Positions 8,912 to 17,492 of a stretch of DNA of 64,000 bases are shown here, piece after piece. The translations under genes were made by a program, and so were the position numbers. The stretch is from Candidatus Gastranaerophilales bacterium (GTDB taxonomy: Bacteria > Cyanobacteriota > Vampirovibrionia > Gastranaerophilales > Gastranaerophilaceae): NCBI GenBank assembly GCA_944323155.1, contig CALURL010000001.1, positions 124,001-188,000 of the forward strand, read 5' to 3'. Under the pieces are notes generated by a model. The model was not told the DNA's origin and did not search any database. It saw only the letters and a program-made list of their open reading frames with translations. The number at the start of each line of letters is the position of its first letter. Positions within the stretch are counted from its first letter, which is position 1.

Positions 8912-9202
8912 ATTATAAATCGTGCAAGCAAAAAAACATTAGCTAAACTTGAAGAACTAATTAAAAGTGAAGAAAATAAACCTGATATTCTCTTATCAAG
9001 AGAGCCTAATCTAGGTATATCAGGTCCTGGAGAGGTTAGTACATATGGTTATTACTGGGAGGCTAAATTAATGGAAAACGAAAATATATCTGCTTCTTGT
9101 AGTTGGTTTAATGCACCAATTCGAGCAATTAAAAAAGTTATTAAAAGAAGGGATTTTGTTGGGAAGTATATAAACACTATAAAAGATTCAACAATTAAAT
9201 AA
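8912..9202 (+). pseudogene. Decayed or start-less ORF in a 435-bp gap
   Basis: An open frame of 96 codons follows a stop at 8909-8911 but has no ATG/GTG/TTG until an ATG at 9071 (43 codons). The translation reads KLEELIKSEENKPDILLSRE and later SGPGEVSTYGYYWEAKLMEN, which looks like genuine protein. I do not recognise the family. There is no ribosome-binding site. It ends in a terminator shared with serS. I interpret it as the 3' remnant of a gene whose 5' part was lost. The rest of the gap (8828-8908, 9203-9262) shows only the terminator. Confidence 0.5.
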
Positions 9203-9209
9203 AAAATAA

Positions 9210-9232
9210 AACCGCTCTTAATTAGAGCGGTT
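9210..9232. terminator. Bidirectional intrinsic terminator
   Basis: AACCGCTCT-TAATT-AGAGCGGTT hairpin followed by TTATTTTA on the plus strand and by a matching T-rich stretch on the minus strand. It serves the remnant ORF and serS. Confidence 0.88.
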
Positions 9233-9262
9233 TTATTTTACCAAAATTGAAACTCTAAAATT

Positions 9263-10528
9263 TTAAATTTTATCAAATCCTGTGTATTTTCTAAGCACTT
9301 CAGGAATTATAATTGTTCCATCTTCCTGCTGGTAATTTTCAACAATTGCTGCGAAAGTTCTTCCAACAGCAAGCCCTGAACCATTAATTGTATGCACAAA
9401 TCTAGTTTTTCCTGTTGCTTTTTCACGATATCTTATATTAGCACGTCTTGCCTGGTAATCACCAAAATTTGAACAGCTTGAGATTTCTTTATAAGTACCG
9501 TAAGACGGCATCCAAACTTCTAAATCCCAGCATTTATTGGCAGAAAATCCAATATCTCCGGTTGATAAAGCTTCCCGTCTATACGGAAGTTCAAGCAACT
9601 GAAGCATTTTTTCAGCATCTTCAGTTAATTTTTCATGTTCATCTTTGCTTGTATCAGGAGTGCAGAGTTTTACAAGCTCAACTTTATTAAACTGGTGAAC
9701 TCTGATAAGCCCTCTGGTATCTTTTCCGGCAGAACCTGATTCACGTCTAAAACAAGGAGTATATGCTGTCATATATTTTGGCAAGTCTTCTTCTGAAAGA
9801 ATTTCGCCAGAATAAATATTTGTCACGGGAACTTCAGCAGTCGGAATAAGGTACAAATCCTCATCTACACATTTATACATATCTTCTTTAAATTTTGGAA
9901 GCTGCCCAGTTCCTGTCATTGTAGCAGCATTTGCCATAAACGGCGGAAGAATTTCTTCATAACCCTGTTCTTGAGTATGATAGTCGAGGAAAAAATTTAT
10001 AATAGCACGCTCTAGTTTTGCACCTTTACCTCTATAAAGAATAAAACGGCTTTGAGAAATTTTCACACCGCGTTCAAAATCCACAAGCCCTTTTTCTTCA
10101 CACAAATCCCAGTGTGCTTTGAATTCAAAATCGAATTTTCTGGGTTCACCCCACTTGTAAACTTCAACATTGTCGTCTTCTGAAAGACCTATTGGAGTAC
10201 TTTCATCAGGAATATTAGGAGTATGAAGCAAAATATCTTTTTGCTTTGCATCTAATTCATTTTGTTTATCTTCTAATGCTTTAATATCGTCACCGAGTTT
10301 GCGAACTTCTTCTTGTACAGCATCAGTATTTTCGCCATTTTTTTTCATCAAACCGATTTTTTGAGAATCAGCTTTTCTTTTAGCACGTAATTCATCAGCC
10401 TGCGTCTGAATTTTTCGTCTTTCTTCATCAATTTTTAAAACTTCATCAATAGAAAGTTCCGGATTTCGTCTTTTCAAAAGTTCATTAACCTTATCAGGAC
10501 ACTCTCTAATCATTTTGATATCAAGCAT
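9263..10528 (-). CDS. serS: Seryl-tRNA synthetase
   Basis: Charges tRNA-Ser (and tRNA-Sec where present) with serine. The 421-aa class II synthetase has the N-terminal coiled-coil arm (about residues 28-105) that recognises the tRNA long variable arm. Class II motifs are visible: TGTGQLPKF, motif 2 [21 protein letters not shown] (shown in part as [14 protein letters not shown]), and motif 3 in the [17 protein letters not shown] segment. GAGGTG precedes the ATG. It appears to be transcribed alone. Confidence 0.97.
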   Translation of the reverse strand: MLDIKMIRECPDKVNELLKRRNPELSIDEVLKIDEERRKIQTQADELRAKRKADSQKIGLMKKNGENTDAVQEEVRKLGDDIKALEDKQNELDAKQKDILLHTPNIPDESTPIGLSEDDNVEVYKWGEPRKFDFEFKAHWDLCEEKGLVDFERGVKISQSRFILYRGKGAKLERAIINFFLDYHTQEQGYEEILPPFMANAATMTGTGQLPKFKEDMYKCVDEDLYLIPTAEVPVTNIYSGEILSEEDLPKYMTAYTPCFRRESGSAGKDTRGLIRVHQFNKVELVKLCTPDTSKDEHEKLTEDAEKMLQLLELPYRREALSTGDIGFSANKCWDLEVWMPSYGTYKEISSCSNFGDYQARRANIRYREKATGKTRFVHTINGSGLAVGRTFAAIVENYQQEDGTIIIPEVLRKYTGFDKI

Positions 10529-10637
10529 TATACACCTCTTTCGTCTTATAAAAAATCTCTGGCATTATTCTAGTTCAAATAAAAGTTATAATCAAGGCTG
10601 TAATATTCTTTACGAAATATTAAGAATTATGGATTTT

Positions 10638-10664
10638 TTGACAATATATAATATAATTTATAAG
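10638..10664 (+). promoter_or_regulatory. Probable promoter
   Basis: TTGACA at 10638-10643 and TATAAG at 10659-10664 with a rather short 15-nt spacer. The region between is all A/T, so the exact -10 box is uncertain. Confidence 0.4.
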
Positions 10665-10683
10665 TAAAAGAGGGATTTGTGTC

Positions 10684-11001
10684 ATGTTCAAAAAATTAGC
10701 ACAAAAATTATGTACAAAGAAAAAATTTTCTACAACTATCAACCCGCTTGAAGTTGACTTTGACCACAGAAAAAACGTTTTTTTAGACAAACTTTCTGAA
10801 AACGCGGTGAAATTATACGAAAAAGAATGTGACATTAAAAACTTTTCAAAACTTGTTCTATCAAATCCTGAAAACGATTCTCACAACAAAATTATGGATG
10901 AACTGTTTTCAAAAGGTGTTGTTGATGTTACAGACGATGAAAAACTTGCAGAATTATCTGACAACAAAAGATTTTTAAGAGATTTGGGACTTTTAGATTA
11001 A
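10684..11001 (+). CDS. Small unknown cytoplasmic protein
   Basis: I do not recognise this 105-aa protein. It is charged, with a basic N-terminus (KKLAQKLCTKKK) and a helical acidic remainder ending RFLRDLGLLD. There is no signal peptide or membrane segment. GAGGG precedes the ATG by about 10 nt. It lies 32 bp before the TMEM43-family gene and probably shares its transcript. Confidence 0.6.
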   Translation: MFKKLAQKLCTKKKFSTTINPLEVDFDHRKNVFLDKLSENAVKLYEKECDIKNFSKLVLSNPENDSHNKIMDELFSKGVVDVTDDEKLAELSDNKRFLRDLGLLD

Positions 11002-11033
11002 AACTTAGTAGTACAAAAAACAAGAGGTGGTTA

Positions 11034-12149
11034 ATGGAAGAATATTATGGAGAAGAAAGAAGATCAAGTTTAAGCAGCATATTGTTTGGAATATTATTAT
11101 TTTTAGGATCTTTTGTTCTTTTATTTTGGAATGAAGGCAATTATGCAAGTAACATTACTAAAGCAAAATTTATTGAAAAAAATGTTATTAGCGTCAACTC
11201 TTTGCAGCCTGAAAATAACGGAAAACTTGTGCATTACACGGCAAAAGCCAGTACTGATGAGTTTGTAGGTGATTCTATTCTAAAAGCACGAGTTCTTGTA
11301 CTCGACAGAGACGCAGAAATGTATCAATGGAAAAAGAAAAGAAAAAAAACAGGCAGCCGCAGGTATACTTACTATACAAAAGACTGGGATTCTTCCTTGC
11401 AGCACAATAGCAGAAATCCGGATACTATGCCGGTTAAATCACAGCGTTTTTATCCGCAAAATGTTACAATGGGTGACTTTACTCTAAGTAATGGTGTTAT
11501 TAGTAAATTAAGAGCAAATGTGAGTTATTCCAACTTGCCTAAAATTGATAACGGCTATAACATCAGTGGGAATTACTACTACAGCGGGATGAATTTAAAT
11601 AATCCTGAAATAGGTGATATAAGAATTTCCTATAAATATCTGCCTATTAATTCAACCATTTCTGTAATTGCCCGCCAGTTAGGTAATTCACTTCAAGTAC
11701 AGATGACAAACTCTGGAGACATAGCATTAGTTGAAAATGGAGATTCTTCTGCAGCCCAGATGATTGAACATTTCAAAACGTATAATTCAACTTTTGTGCT
11801 GATGCTGCGTCTACTAGGTTTTATCATGATGTTTGGCGGAATTATGACTGCGCTTGAACCGATATCAAATATTTTGTCATACATTGGGCTTGGATGGCTC
11901 TTTGATCTTGTTTCAGGAGTAGCAGCATTTATTATATCAGTAGTGCTCTCTGGAATTACAATTGCAATTGCCTGGGTTTTCTACAGACCTGCTGTCTCAA
12001 TTTCGATAGTTGCGGTGGTAACTATTATCATGTTGCTTGCTCGTAAAAAATCAAACAAAAAAATTGCGACACGTGAATACACTCAACCAGCAGCACAACC
12101 AGGGCCAAAAGACCAACTAGAAAAAGAACTAAATGATTTGATGAAATAA
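11034..12149 (+). CDS. TMEM43 (LUMA) family membrane protein
   Basis: A 371-aa membrane protein. The first membrane helix (about residues 15-32, FGILLFLGSFVLLFWNEG) ends in the WNEG sequence typical of bacterial and eukaryotic TMEM43 proteins. A large soluble domain follows with motifs such as RVLVLDRDAEMYQW and a 'NPDTMPVKSQRFYP' stretch. A C-terminal cluster of about four helices (residues 250-335) precedes a basic/Gln-rich tail. Function in bacteria is not established. GAGGTGGTTAATG supports the start. Confidence 0.85.
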   Translation: MEEYYGEERRSSLSSILFGILLFLGSFVLLFWNEGNYASNITKAKFIEKNVISVNSLQPENNGKLVHYTAKASTDEFVGDSILKARVLVLDRDAEMYQWKKKRKKTGSRRYTYYTKDWDSSLQHNSRNPDTMPVKSQRFYPQNVTMGDFTLSNGVISKLRANVSYSNLPKIDNGYNISGNYYYSGMNLNNPEIGDIRISYKYLPINSTISVIARQLGNSLQVQMTNSGDIALVENGDSSAAQMIEHFKTYNSTFVLMLRLLGFIMMFGGIMTALEPISNILSYIGLGWLFDLVSGVAAFIISVVLSGITIAIAWVFYRPAVSISIVAVVTIIMLLARKKSNKKIATREYTQPAAQPGPKDQLEKELNDLMK

Positions 12150-12231
12150 GGATTAACAAAATACAATAAAACACAAAAAGCTACTACTTCTTAGAATACA
12201 AATATCCAGTTCATGAATCAAAGATAGTAGG

Positions 12232-13224
12232 TTACAAATTTTGAATTACAGCATTCGTAAACTCACTTGTGGAAGCAGTGCCTCCCAAATCTGCCGTACA
12301 AATACCGGATTTTAAAGTTTTAAATAAGGCTGATTCAATTTTTTCTGCATAAGAATTTTCATCAATATATCTAAGCATTTCAATCGCAGAAAGCAAAAGA
12401 GCAGTCGGATTAGCCTTATTTTGACCTTTAATATCAGGTGCTGAACCGTGAACAGGCTCAAATACTGCGCAATCCTCTCCGATATTTGCCCCCTGAGCAA
12501 CGCCAAGTCCGCCAATTAAGCCTGCGCATAAATCTGATACAATATCACCATACAAATTCGGCAGCACTAAAACATCAAACTGAGAAGGATTTTGAACTAA
12601 TTGCATACATAAATTATCAACAAGTATTTCTCTTGTTTTAATTTGCGGGAAAGATTCAGAAATTTTTCTATAGCTTTCAAGAAATAAACCGTCAGAAAGC
12701 TTCATAATATTTGCCTTTGTAACAACACAAACCTCTTTGCGATTGTTTTTTACAGCATAATCAAATGCAAATTTCACAATTCTTTCAGATGCACCGCGTG
12801 TAATTAATTTAATACTTTCTGCAGTATCATCATCAATTTTACGTTCAATTCCTGCATACAGATCCTCAGTATTTTCTCTGACAACAACAATATCAACATT
12901 ATCAAATTTTGTTTTTATATTAGGAAGATTTTTGCAAGGACGCAGGTTAGCATACAAATCCAACTCTTTTCTAAGCTGAACATTGACTGAGCGAAAGCCT
13001 TTGCCAATAGGGGTTGTAACAGGAGCCTTGAGAGCAACTTTATTCTTTTTTATTGAATTCAAAACCCTTTCAGGTAAAGGAACACCTTCCTTTTCAATAA
13101 CATCAGCACCGGCAGTCTGAACATCCCAATCTATTTTTAATCCGCTTGCATCAATAATTTTAACTACAGCTTCAGATATTTCCGGGCCTATTCCATCCCC
13201 GTTTATTAAAGTAATCGTTCTCAT
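12232..13224 (-). CDS. NAD-type isocitrate dehydrogenase-like enzyme
   Basis: A beta-decarboxylating dehydrogenase of the isocitrate/isopropylmalate family, 330 aa. Family motifs are LINGDGIGPEI at the N-terminus, VRENTEDLYAGIE, and LPNLYGDIVSDLCAGLIGG, a metal- and NAD-binding region. The substrate-specificity segment TPIGKGFRSVNVQLRK resembles NAD-dependent isocitrate (or homoisocitrate) dehydrogenase rather than LeuB. The second ATG (13224) is preferred because GGGG lies 8 nt upstream; an in-frame ATG at 13236 has no such site. No other TCA-cycle genes are nearby. Confidence 0.85.
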   Translation of the reverse strand: MRTITLINGDGIGPEISEAVVKIIDASGLKIDWDVQTAGADVIEKEGVPLPERVLNSIKKNKVALKAPVTTPIGKGFRSVNVQLRKELDLYANLRPCKNLPNIKTKFDNVDIVVVRENTEDLYAGIERKIDDDTAESIKLITRGASERIVKFAFDYAVKNNRKEVCVVTKANIMKLSDGLFLESYRKISESFPQIKTREILVDNLCMQLVQNPSQFDVLVLPNLYGDIVSDLCAGLIGGLGVAQGANIGEDCAVFEPVHGSAPDIKGQNKANPTALLLSAIEMLRYIDENSYAEKIESALFKTLKSGICTADLGGTASTSEFTNAVIQNL

Positions 13225-13369
13225 ATTTAGCCCCATATTGATTGTTTACAGATAAATAAATTATACGACTTAGAAATTTTAATGCAATAAATTTACAATA
13301 TATTAAGAAATATTACAAAAAAATTCTATAAAAGCAATTTTAACAGAATAAAAAACTTTTTATATATAA

Positions 13370-13396
13370 GGTAGGTTAATTTAAACAGGTAGGTTA
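13370..13396 (+). repeat. Direct repeat GGTAGGTTA upstream of a glycine-zipper gene
   Basis: GGTAGGTTA occurs at 13370-13378 and again at 13388-13396, 18 nt apart start to start. The second copy overlaps the ribosome-binding region of the gene starting at 13400. It may be a duplicated translation signal or chance. Confidence 0.5.
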
Positions 13397-13399
13397 GTT

Positions 13400-14245
13400 A
13401 TGACTGGTGTAAGTTCAGTAGGTTTAAATAATACTTGGAACTATGTTAAACGTGCAGCACGTATATACCCTGACGTTGTTTTTGGGACAGGCGGCGATGC
13501 AATAACTTCTACATTAAGAGATTCTTTTTATGGAATAAAAGGTGCTGACGGGAAAAGAACCGGCGGGAAATATTTTAAAGGTTTTTGGGGACAACTCAAA
13601 GAAGCTTTTAAAGCTGGTGAAGTTCACAATGATAAATTAATAAAAGAAAGCGGCGGATTTTGGAAAGCTCAATGGGAATCAATAAAAAGTACCCCAAAAG
13701 TTGTAAAAGAGGGCTGGATAGAAGGCGGTAAAGTTGCAGAAGCAGCAGGAAAAAACAAAATTTGGGGTAAAACAAAAGGTCTATTTAAAGGACTTGGAAA
13801 AAGACTCCCGATTATTGGCAGTTTAATAATTGCAGTCACTGAGTTACCGAACATTATTCGCGCAACAAAGGATGAAGGTATAGTATCAGGCGGAGCAGAA
13901 GTCGTAAAAGCAGGTGCAAGACTTGGCGGAAGCATGTTATTTGCCACACTTGGTGCAGCACTTGGGGGGCCTGTAGGAATGATTGCAGGCGGTATTATTG
14001 GTGATTGGCTTGTAGGCAAAATCGTTGGAAAAACTTATTCACAAAGATTAGCAGAAAAAGAAGAAAATATGTGGAAAAACATTGACTCACAGCCAACATT
14101 CCGCGGTTATCCAAATTATGATTCCAAACCTGCTTTAAAAACAACATTTAATCCTCCAGGGGCATCAATGACGCCTGAACAGTTAATGGCACTTCAGCAA
14201 GCTCTGGCAGGAGGCGCAGGATTAAACTTTAATACATATGCTTAA
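13400..14245 (+). CDS. Glycine-zipper protein, unknown function
   Basis: I do not recognise the 281-aa protein. A basic, W/G-rich first half (SGGFWKAQWESIKS) is followed by a hydrophobic helix (LPIIGSLIIAVTELP, about residues 136-150) and a glycine-zipper hairpin (about residues 172-210, with LGAALGGPVGMIAGGIIG). The tail is Pro/Gln rich. Glycine zippers insert in or cross membranes in many toxins and envelope proteins, but no toxin family motif is seen. The next gene has the same layout, so the two appear to be diverged tandem paralogues. No signal peptide is visible. Confidence 0.65.
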   Translation: MTGVSSVGLNNTWNYVKRAARIYPDVVFGTGGDAITSTLRDSFYGIKGADGKRTGGKYFKGFWGQLKEAFKAGEVHNDKLIKESGGFWKAQWESIKSTPKVVKEGWIEGGKVAEAAGKNKIWGKTKGLFKGLGKRLPIIGSLIIAVTELPNIIRATKDEGIVSGGAEVVKAGARLGGSMLFATLGAALGGPVGMIAGGIIGDWLVGKIVGKTYSQRLAEKEENMWKNIDSQPTFRGYPNYDSKPALKTTFNPPGASMTPEQLMALQQALAGGAGLNFNTYA

Positions 14246-14287
14246 AAATACAACCATACAATACATAGTCCCTTAGTGTGGAAGTGG

Positions 14288-14320
14288 TCAGACATTTTTT
14301 TTCAAAATGTCTGATTTTTT
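14288..14320 (+). terminator. Intrinsic terminator
   Basis: TCAGACATTTT and AAAATGTCTGA form an 11-bp stem followed by six T, between the two glycine-zipper genes. Confidence 0.85.
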
Positions 14321-14424
14321 AATAAAACTTAATAAATTCAGTTTTAAAGTCAATAACAAAAAATAAATCTTTTTTATATATATACGGGGAAATAAAGTCA
14401 ATTTTTAATTGAGGAAAGGGAAAA

Positions 14425-15690
14425 ATGGGAGTAGTTTCATACAATCCCAGATTAAAAGATTACAAAATATTATCCAACTATGCGCTTGGAGCAGGAGTAG
14501 TTCCGGCATATAATATATTGGAAAATATTTCAGGCGGTGCCCTTTTCACAGTTGGCTTAACCGGCTTACAGCAAGCATACAAAGGTGGTAATTGGCTTAT
14601 TAAAAATAAGGGAAAATATTCTTCTGCATGGCAAGACATCATCCAAGCTAGAAATTTAAGAACAGCAGAAGAACAAGCACTTAAAGGAAATAACTTATTT
14701 GAAACAGTTAGAAACAGAATGGGCAATAATTCCTTAAAGGCACTTGAGATGAAATTAGCCGAATATAAGCTTCCGCCGGCAAATGAGTTTAATACACTTA
14801 CTCCTAAACAACAGCTAAAACTTAAAAATAAAGCGATAAAATCAGATTATTACAAAGAAGTAAGAGAATTAATCGCAAAAGCTAAAGGCAAAAAAGGAGC
14901 AGAACTAAAATCATATCTTAGACAAATTGATGATGCCATGGCAAAGGCAGAATTAAATATTCATAGGGCAAAAGTATCAGGGGAAATAGTACCAGCAACA
15001 CGACGTGGAAAAGCATTAGCCGCAGCAAAAAAATATAGCGGATACAATAAACTCGCAGGCAAAGTCGCAGAAAAAGCAGTAACATCACAAGGTGCAAGAA
15101 CACTTGCAAAAGGCATAAAAGGAGTAAAGGGTAATGCATTATTTACTCTTGCGGCAACTGCTGTAGAAGTTCCAGAATTAATACAAACATTCAATGAATG
15201 CGGAAGTAAAAGAGGCTGGAAACAAGTTGGAAAAACCGCAGCAGTTGTTGCAGCAGAAACCGCAGGGTATGCTGCAGGAGCTGCTGGAGGTGCGGCAATT
15301 GGAGCAGCAATTGGAACTGCAGCTTGTCCGGTAGTAGGAACTATTATAGGCGCAGTATGCGGTATTGCAGTAAGCTGTCTTACAGGCTGGCTTGCGAGAA
15401 AAGCTGTAGGAAAATCTGAACTTGAAAAGAAAAAAGAGGAAGATGCTAAAAAATTAACTCAGTTATCTAAAGAAGATCCTGAGATAAAAAAAGCCCTTCT
15501 TATAGAATCAGCAAAAAGACTAAATAATGCTGAGTCAACTGATAAAGAAGCACAAGAAGCACTAAAAGCTTATGAAAACCTTTTAACACAGGCAGAACAA
15601 GAAGAACTTAAAATTCAAGAAAATAATGAGGAAAAAATAGAAGTTCTTGGAATGCTTGAAAATTTTCAAAACTTCTGTAAAACTGCTTAA
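14425..15690 (+). CDS. Second glycine-zipper protein, unknown function
   Basis: A 421-aa protein with the plan of its upstream neighbour. After a basic, helical region comes a helix LFTLAATAVEVPELIQTF (about residues 235-252), then a long glycine/alanine zipper (about residues 270-325, including GAAGGAAIGAAIGT and VVGTIIGAVCGIA), then a charged coiled tail rich in K and E. GAGGAAAGGG precedes the ATG. The helix-PEL(I)-zipper order matches the first protein (ITELP... in its case), supporting common origin. I do not assign a function; lineage-specific envelope or secreted proteins are possible. Confidence 0.65.
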   Translation: MGVVSYNPRLKDYKILSNYALGAGVVPAYNILENISGGALFTVGLTGLQQAYKGGNWLIKNKGKYSSAWQDIIQARNLRTAEEQALKGNNLFETVRNRMGNNSLKALEMKLAEYKLPPANEFNTLTPKQQLKLKNKAIKSDYYKEVRELIAKAKGKKGAELKSYLRQIDDAMAKAELNIHRAKVSGEIVPATRRGKALAAAKKYSGYNKLAGKVAEKAVTSQGARTLAKGIKGVKGNALFTLAATAVEVPELIQTFNECGSKRGWKQVGKTAAVVAAETAGYAAGAAGGAAIGAAIGTAACPVVGTIIGAVCGIAVSCLTGWLARKAVGKSELEKKKEEDAKKLTQLSKEDPEIKKALLIESAKRLNNAESTDKEAQEALKAYENLLTQAEQEELKIQENNEEKIEVLGMLENFQNFCKTA

Positions 15691-15710
15691 ATTTATCTTA
15701 TATTAAACAC

Positions 15711-15738
15711 AAAGACCGCCTATTAAAGCGGTCTTTTT
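15711..15738. terminator. Intrinsic terminator
   Basis: AAAGACCGC-CTATTAAA-GCGGTCTTT hairpin with a T run, shared by the convergent small gene on the minus strand. Confidence 0.9.
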
Positions 15739-15755
15739 AATATGGAAATTAAATT

Positions 15756-15929
15756 TTACATAGTCGAAACATTATAATCTCTTTCAGCCAAGTTTGCAGT
15801 GCAGCCAAGCACTTTTGAAAGAAATTTTTCAATACTTGCTTCCATAGAGCTAATTTCCTGCTTCAAGGCAACATAGCTTTCTTCTTTAACTTCTTTTAAT
15901 GCGTTTTCAAAAATTTCATCATGATACAT
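15756..15929 (-). CDS. Small acidic helical protein (57 aa)
   Basis: An unknown small protein starting MYHDEIFENALKEV and continuing as a likely coiled helix (VALKQEISSMEASIEKFL) with one Cys. The start at 15929 is chosen because GAGGAG lies 8 nt upstream. The in-frame ATG at 15935 would be too close to that site, and a third one further upstream (15971) lacks a site. Confidence 0.6.
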   Translation of the reverse strand: MYHDEIFENALKEVKEESYVALKQEISSMEASIEKFLSKVLGCTANLAERDYNVSTM

Positions 15930-16090
15930 AAACATACTCCTCTTTTTCTTTACATATTCCCATATCGGCAAAAATTATGTAAATCTTTAAAGATTTTAAA
16001 AATATTGTTACAAAATTTAGTAATGCAGGAAAATATTTTAACTTTAAAGTAAAATATTTATTATAGATTTTTAAAGGGGATTACGGAAGT

Positions 16091-16927
16091 ATGATAACAG
16101 ATTACGGACTCACAAATTACGATTTCTATTCAAGCAGACGGGATATGGAAATTATCTCAAATATCGTTGAGTCTTTAAAAAAAATTCTTGATGAAGATAA
16201 AAAAGCAGAACAGCCGCTTTTTTTGAAAATTTCCGATAATCTTATTTTGAATATTGCAAGAAAAGTTGTTCAGGAAAAGAAAAAAACTTTTTTAATCGGT
16301 ATTACCGGCGAAAGCGCATCTGGTAAAACAGTATTCGTAGACAATACAATTAAGGCCTGCGTTAAGAAAAAAACTGAAGGAATTTATACAGTAATAAGAT
16401 GTGACGATTATTACAAAGACACATCAAAAGAACTTCAAGAAGCAGGAAGCTATGAAGAACTTTTTAAAACAGGTTTCAGCTTTGATACACCGGATGTAAT
16501 TGACCTTGACTTAATGAAACAGCATCTTATTAAACTTAAACAAGGCAAAGAAATTACATCCCCCAGATATGATTTTGTAACCTGTGTTTCAGACCCTAAC
16601 GGGGATTTAAAAAAGCCGGCAAAAGTTGTTTTAACAGAAGGGCTTTATGTTCTAAACGAAGGCGTAAGAGATATTATGGATGTAAAGGTTTATGTTTACA
16701 CACCGCTTGAAGTTATAAAAGACAGATGGTATAAAAGGGCTGCGCTAAGAGGCAAAACTGGTACTGCAGCAGACTTGCAGTTTCAAGATGTAAATAAAAC
16801 AGCACAACAATATATAAGACCTACTTACCAGATTTCAGATGCTGTGATTAACGGAATGGTCAGTCAGGAATACATACAACAAATTACAGATAAAATTTTC
16901 CAAACATTAAAAAATATTGAGTTTTAA
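16091..16927 (+). CDS. Uridine kinase-like P-loop protein
   Basis: A 278-aa member of the uridine kinase/phosphoribulokinase P-loop family. An N-terminal extension of about 65 residues precedes the Walker A motif GESASGKT (residues 73-80). Downstream are CDDYYKD, FDTPDVIDLDLM, SPRYDF and LTEGLYVL, the usual landmarks of the uridine kinase core, then YVYTPLEVIKDRWYKRA. It probably phosphorylates a nucleoside or similar substrate; true uridine kinase activity is likely but not proven. It is followed by a terminator and appears monocistronic. Confidence 0.85.
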   Translation: MITDYGLTNYDFYSSRRDMEIISNIVESLKKILDEDKKAEQPLFLKISDNLILNIARKVVQEKKKTFLIGITGESASGKTVFVDNTIKACVKKKTEGIYTVIRCDDYYKDTSKELQEAGSYEELFKTGFSFDTPDVIDLDLMKQHLIKLKQGKEITSPRYDFVTCVSDPNGDLKKPAKVVLTEGLYVLNEGVRDIMDVKVYVYTPLEVIKDRWYKRAALRGKTGTAADLQFQDVNKTAQQYIRPTYQISDAVINGMVSQEYIQQITDKIFQTLKNIEF

Positions 16928-16954
16928 AAATAGCCCTCATAAAGAGGGCTATTT
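16928..16954. terminator. Intrinsic terminator
   Basis: AAATAGCCCTC-ATAAA-GAGGGCTATTT hairpin between convergent genes. Confidence 0.88.
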
Positions 16955-16963
16955 GAATATTAA

Positions 16964-17338
16964 CTAGTATCTTTTAATCATACAAGGGCACTGTGGCTCT
17001 TGAACATAAATTCTCTGCTGTGGAATCATAATTCTTGAACAAGTATCACACGGTTTATCCGGAAATGCCTTTACACATGTTGGACAAATAGGGGCTGCTG
17101 CACCTGTGACACATGGGGCACACTTATTAACCTTGCATTTATTGCAATTTTTAAAGCCAGTAAATGGATTAAGGCTGAAATTTGTTTTATTTTCTCCGAT
17201 ACCAAAGTAAGGTAAAGGATTAAGATAAGACAGATAAGGCACCGGATTTAGTGACTGAATACCGTCCCAGGCAAATGCACTTTGAGCAGGAACTGCAATA
17301 GCACCAATTAAAGCTAGTGAAATAAAAAGTTTTTTCAT
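16964..17338 (-). CDS. Secreted cysteine-rich small protein
   Basis: A 124-aa protein with a clear Sec signal peptide (MKKLFISLALIGAIAVPAQ, cleavage probably after SAFA). The mature part begins with a P/Y/L/N-rich stretch (NPVPYLSYLNPLPYFG) and then carries Cys pairs of the types CNKC, CAPC, CPTC, CDTC and CPC, which could bind metal or form disulphides. I do not recognise a family. The start at 17338 was chosen for the signal peptide and the GGGAGT site 7 nt upstream. Confidence 0.75.
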   Translation of the reverse strand: MKKLFISLALIGAIAVPAQSAFAWDGIQSLNPVPYLSYLNPLPYFGIGENKTNFSLNPFTGFKNCNKCKVNKCAPCVTGAAAPICPTCVKAFPDKPCDTCSRIMIPQQRIYVQEPQCPCMIKRY

Positions 17339-17434
17339 AAAAATACTCCCATCTTTAAAATAAAAAATCGAATAGCAAAATGATTTACACATACATTTTA
17401 AACTTAAGAGAATATTTTACTATACCTAAAAAGC

Positions 17435-17465
17435 TAAGGGCACTAGCCCGAAAGCAGTGCCCTTA
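17435..17465 (-). terminator. Terminator of the SLH gene
   Basis: TAAGGGCACT and AGTGCCCTTA form a 10-bp stem. On the minus strand it is followed by GCTTTTTAGG. Confidence 0.75.
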
Positions 17466-17492
17466 TTTGCTTAAAATAATTTGTAAATTAAA

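Noticed and set aside
13966-13971. Another phase-variable G run (six G in a glycine-zipper gene)
   Set aside because: Too short to be notably unstable, located within a Gly-rich coding region and in frame.
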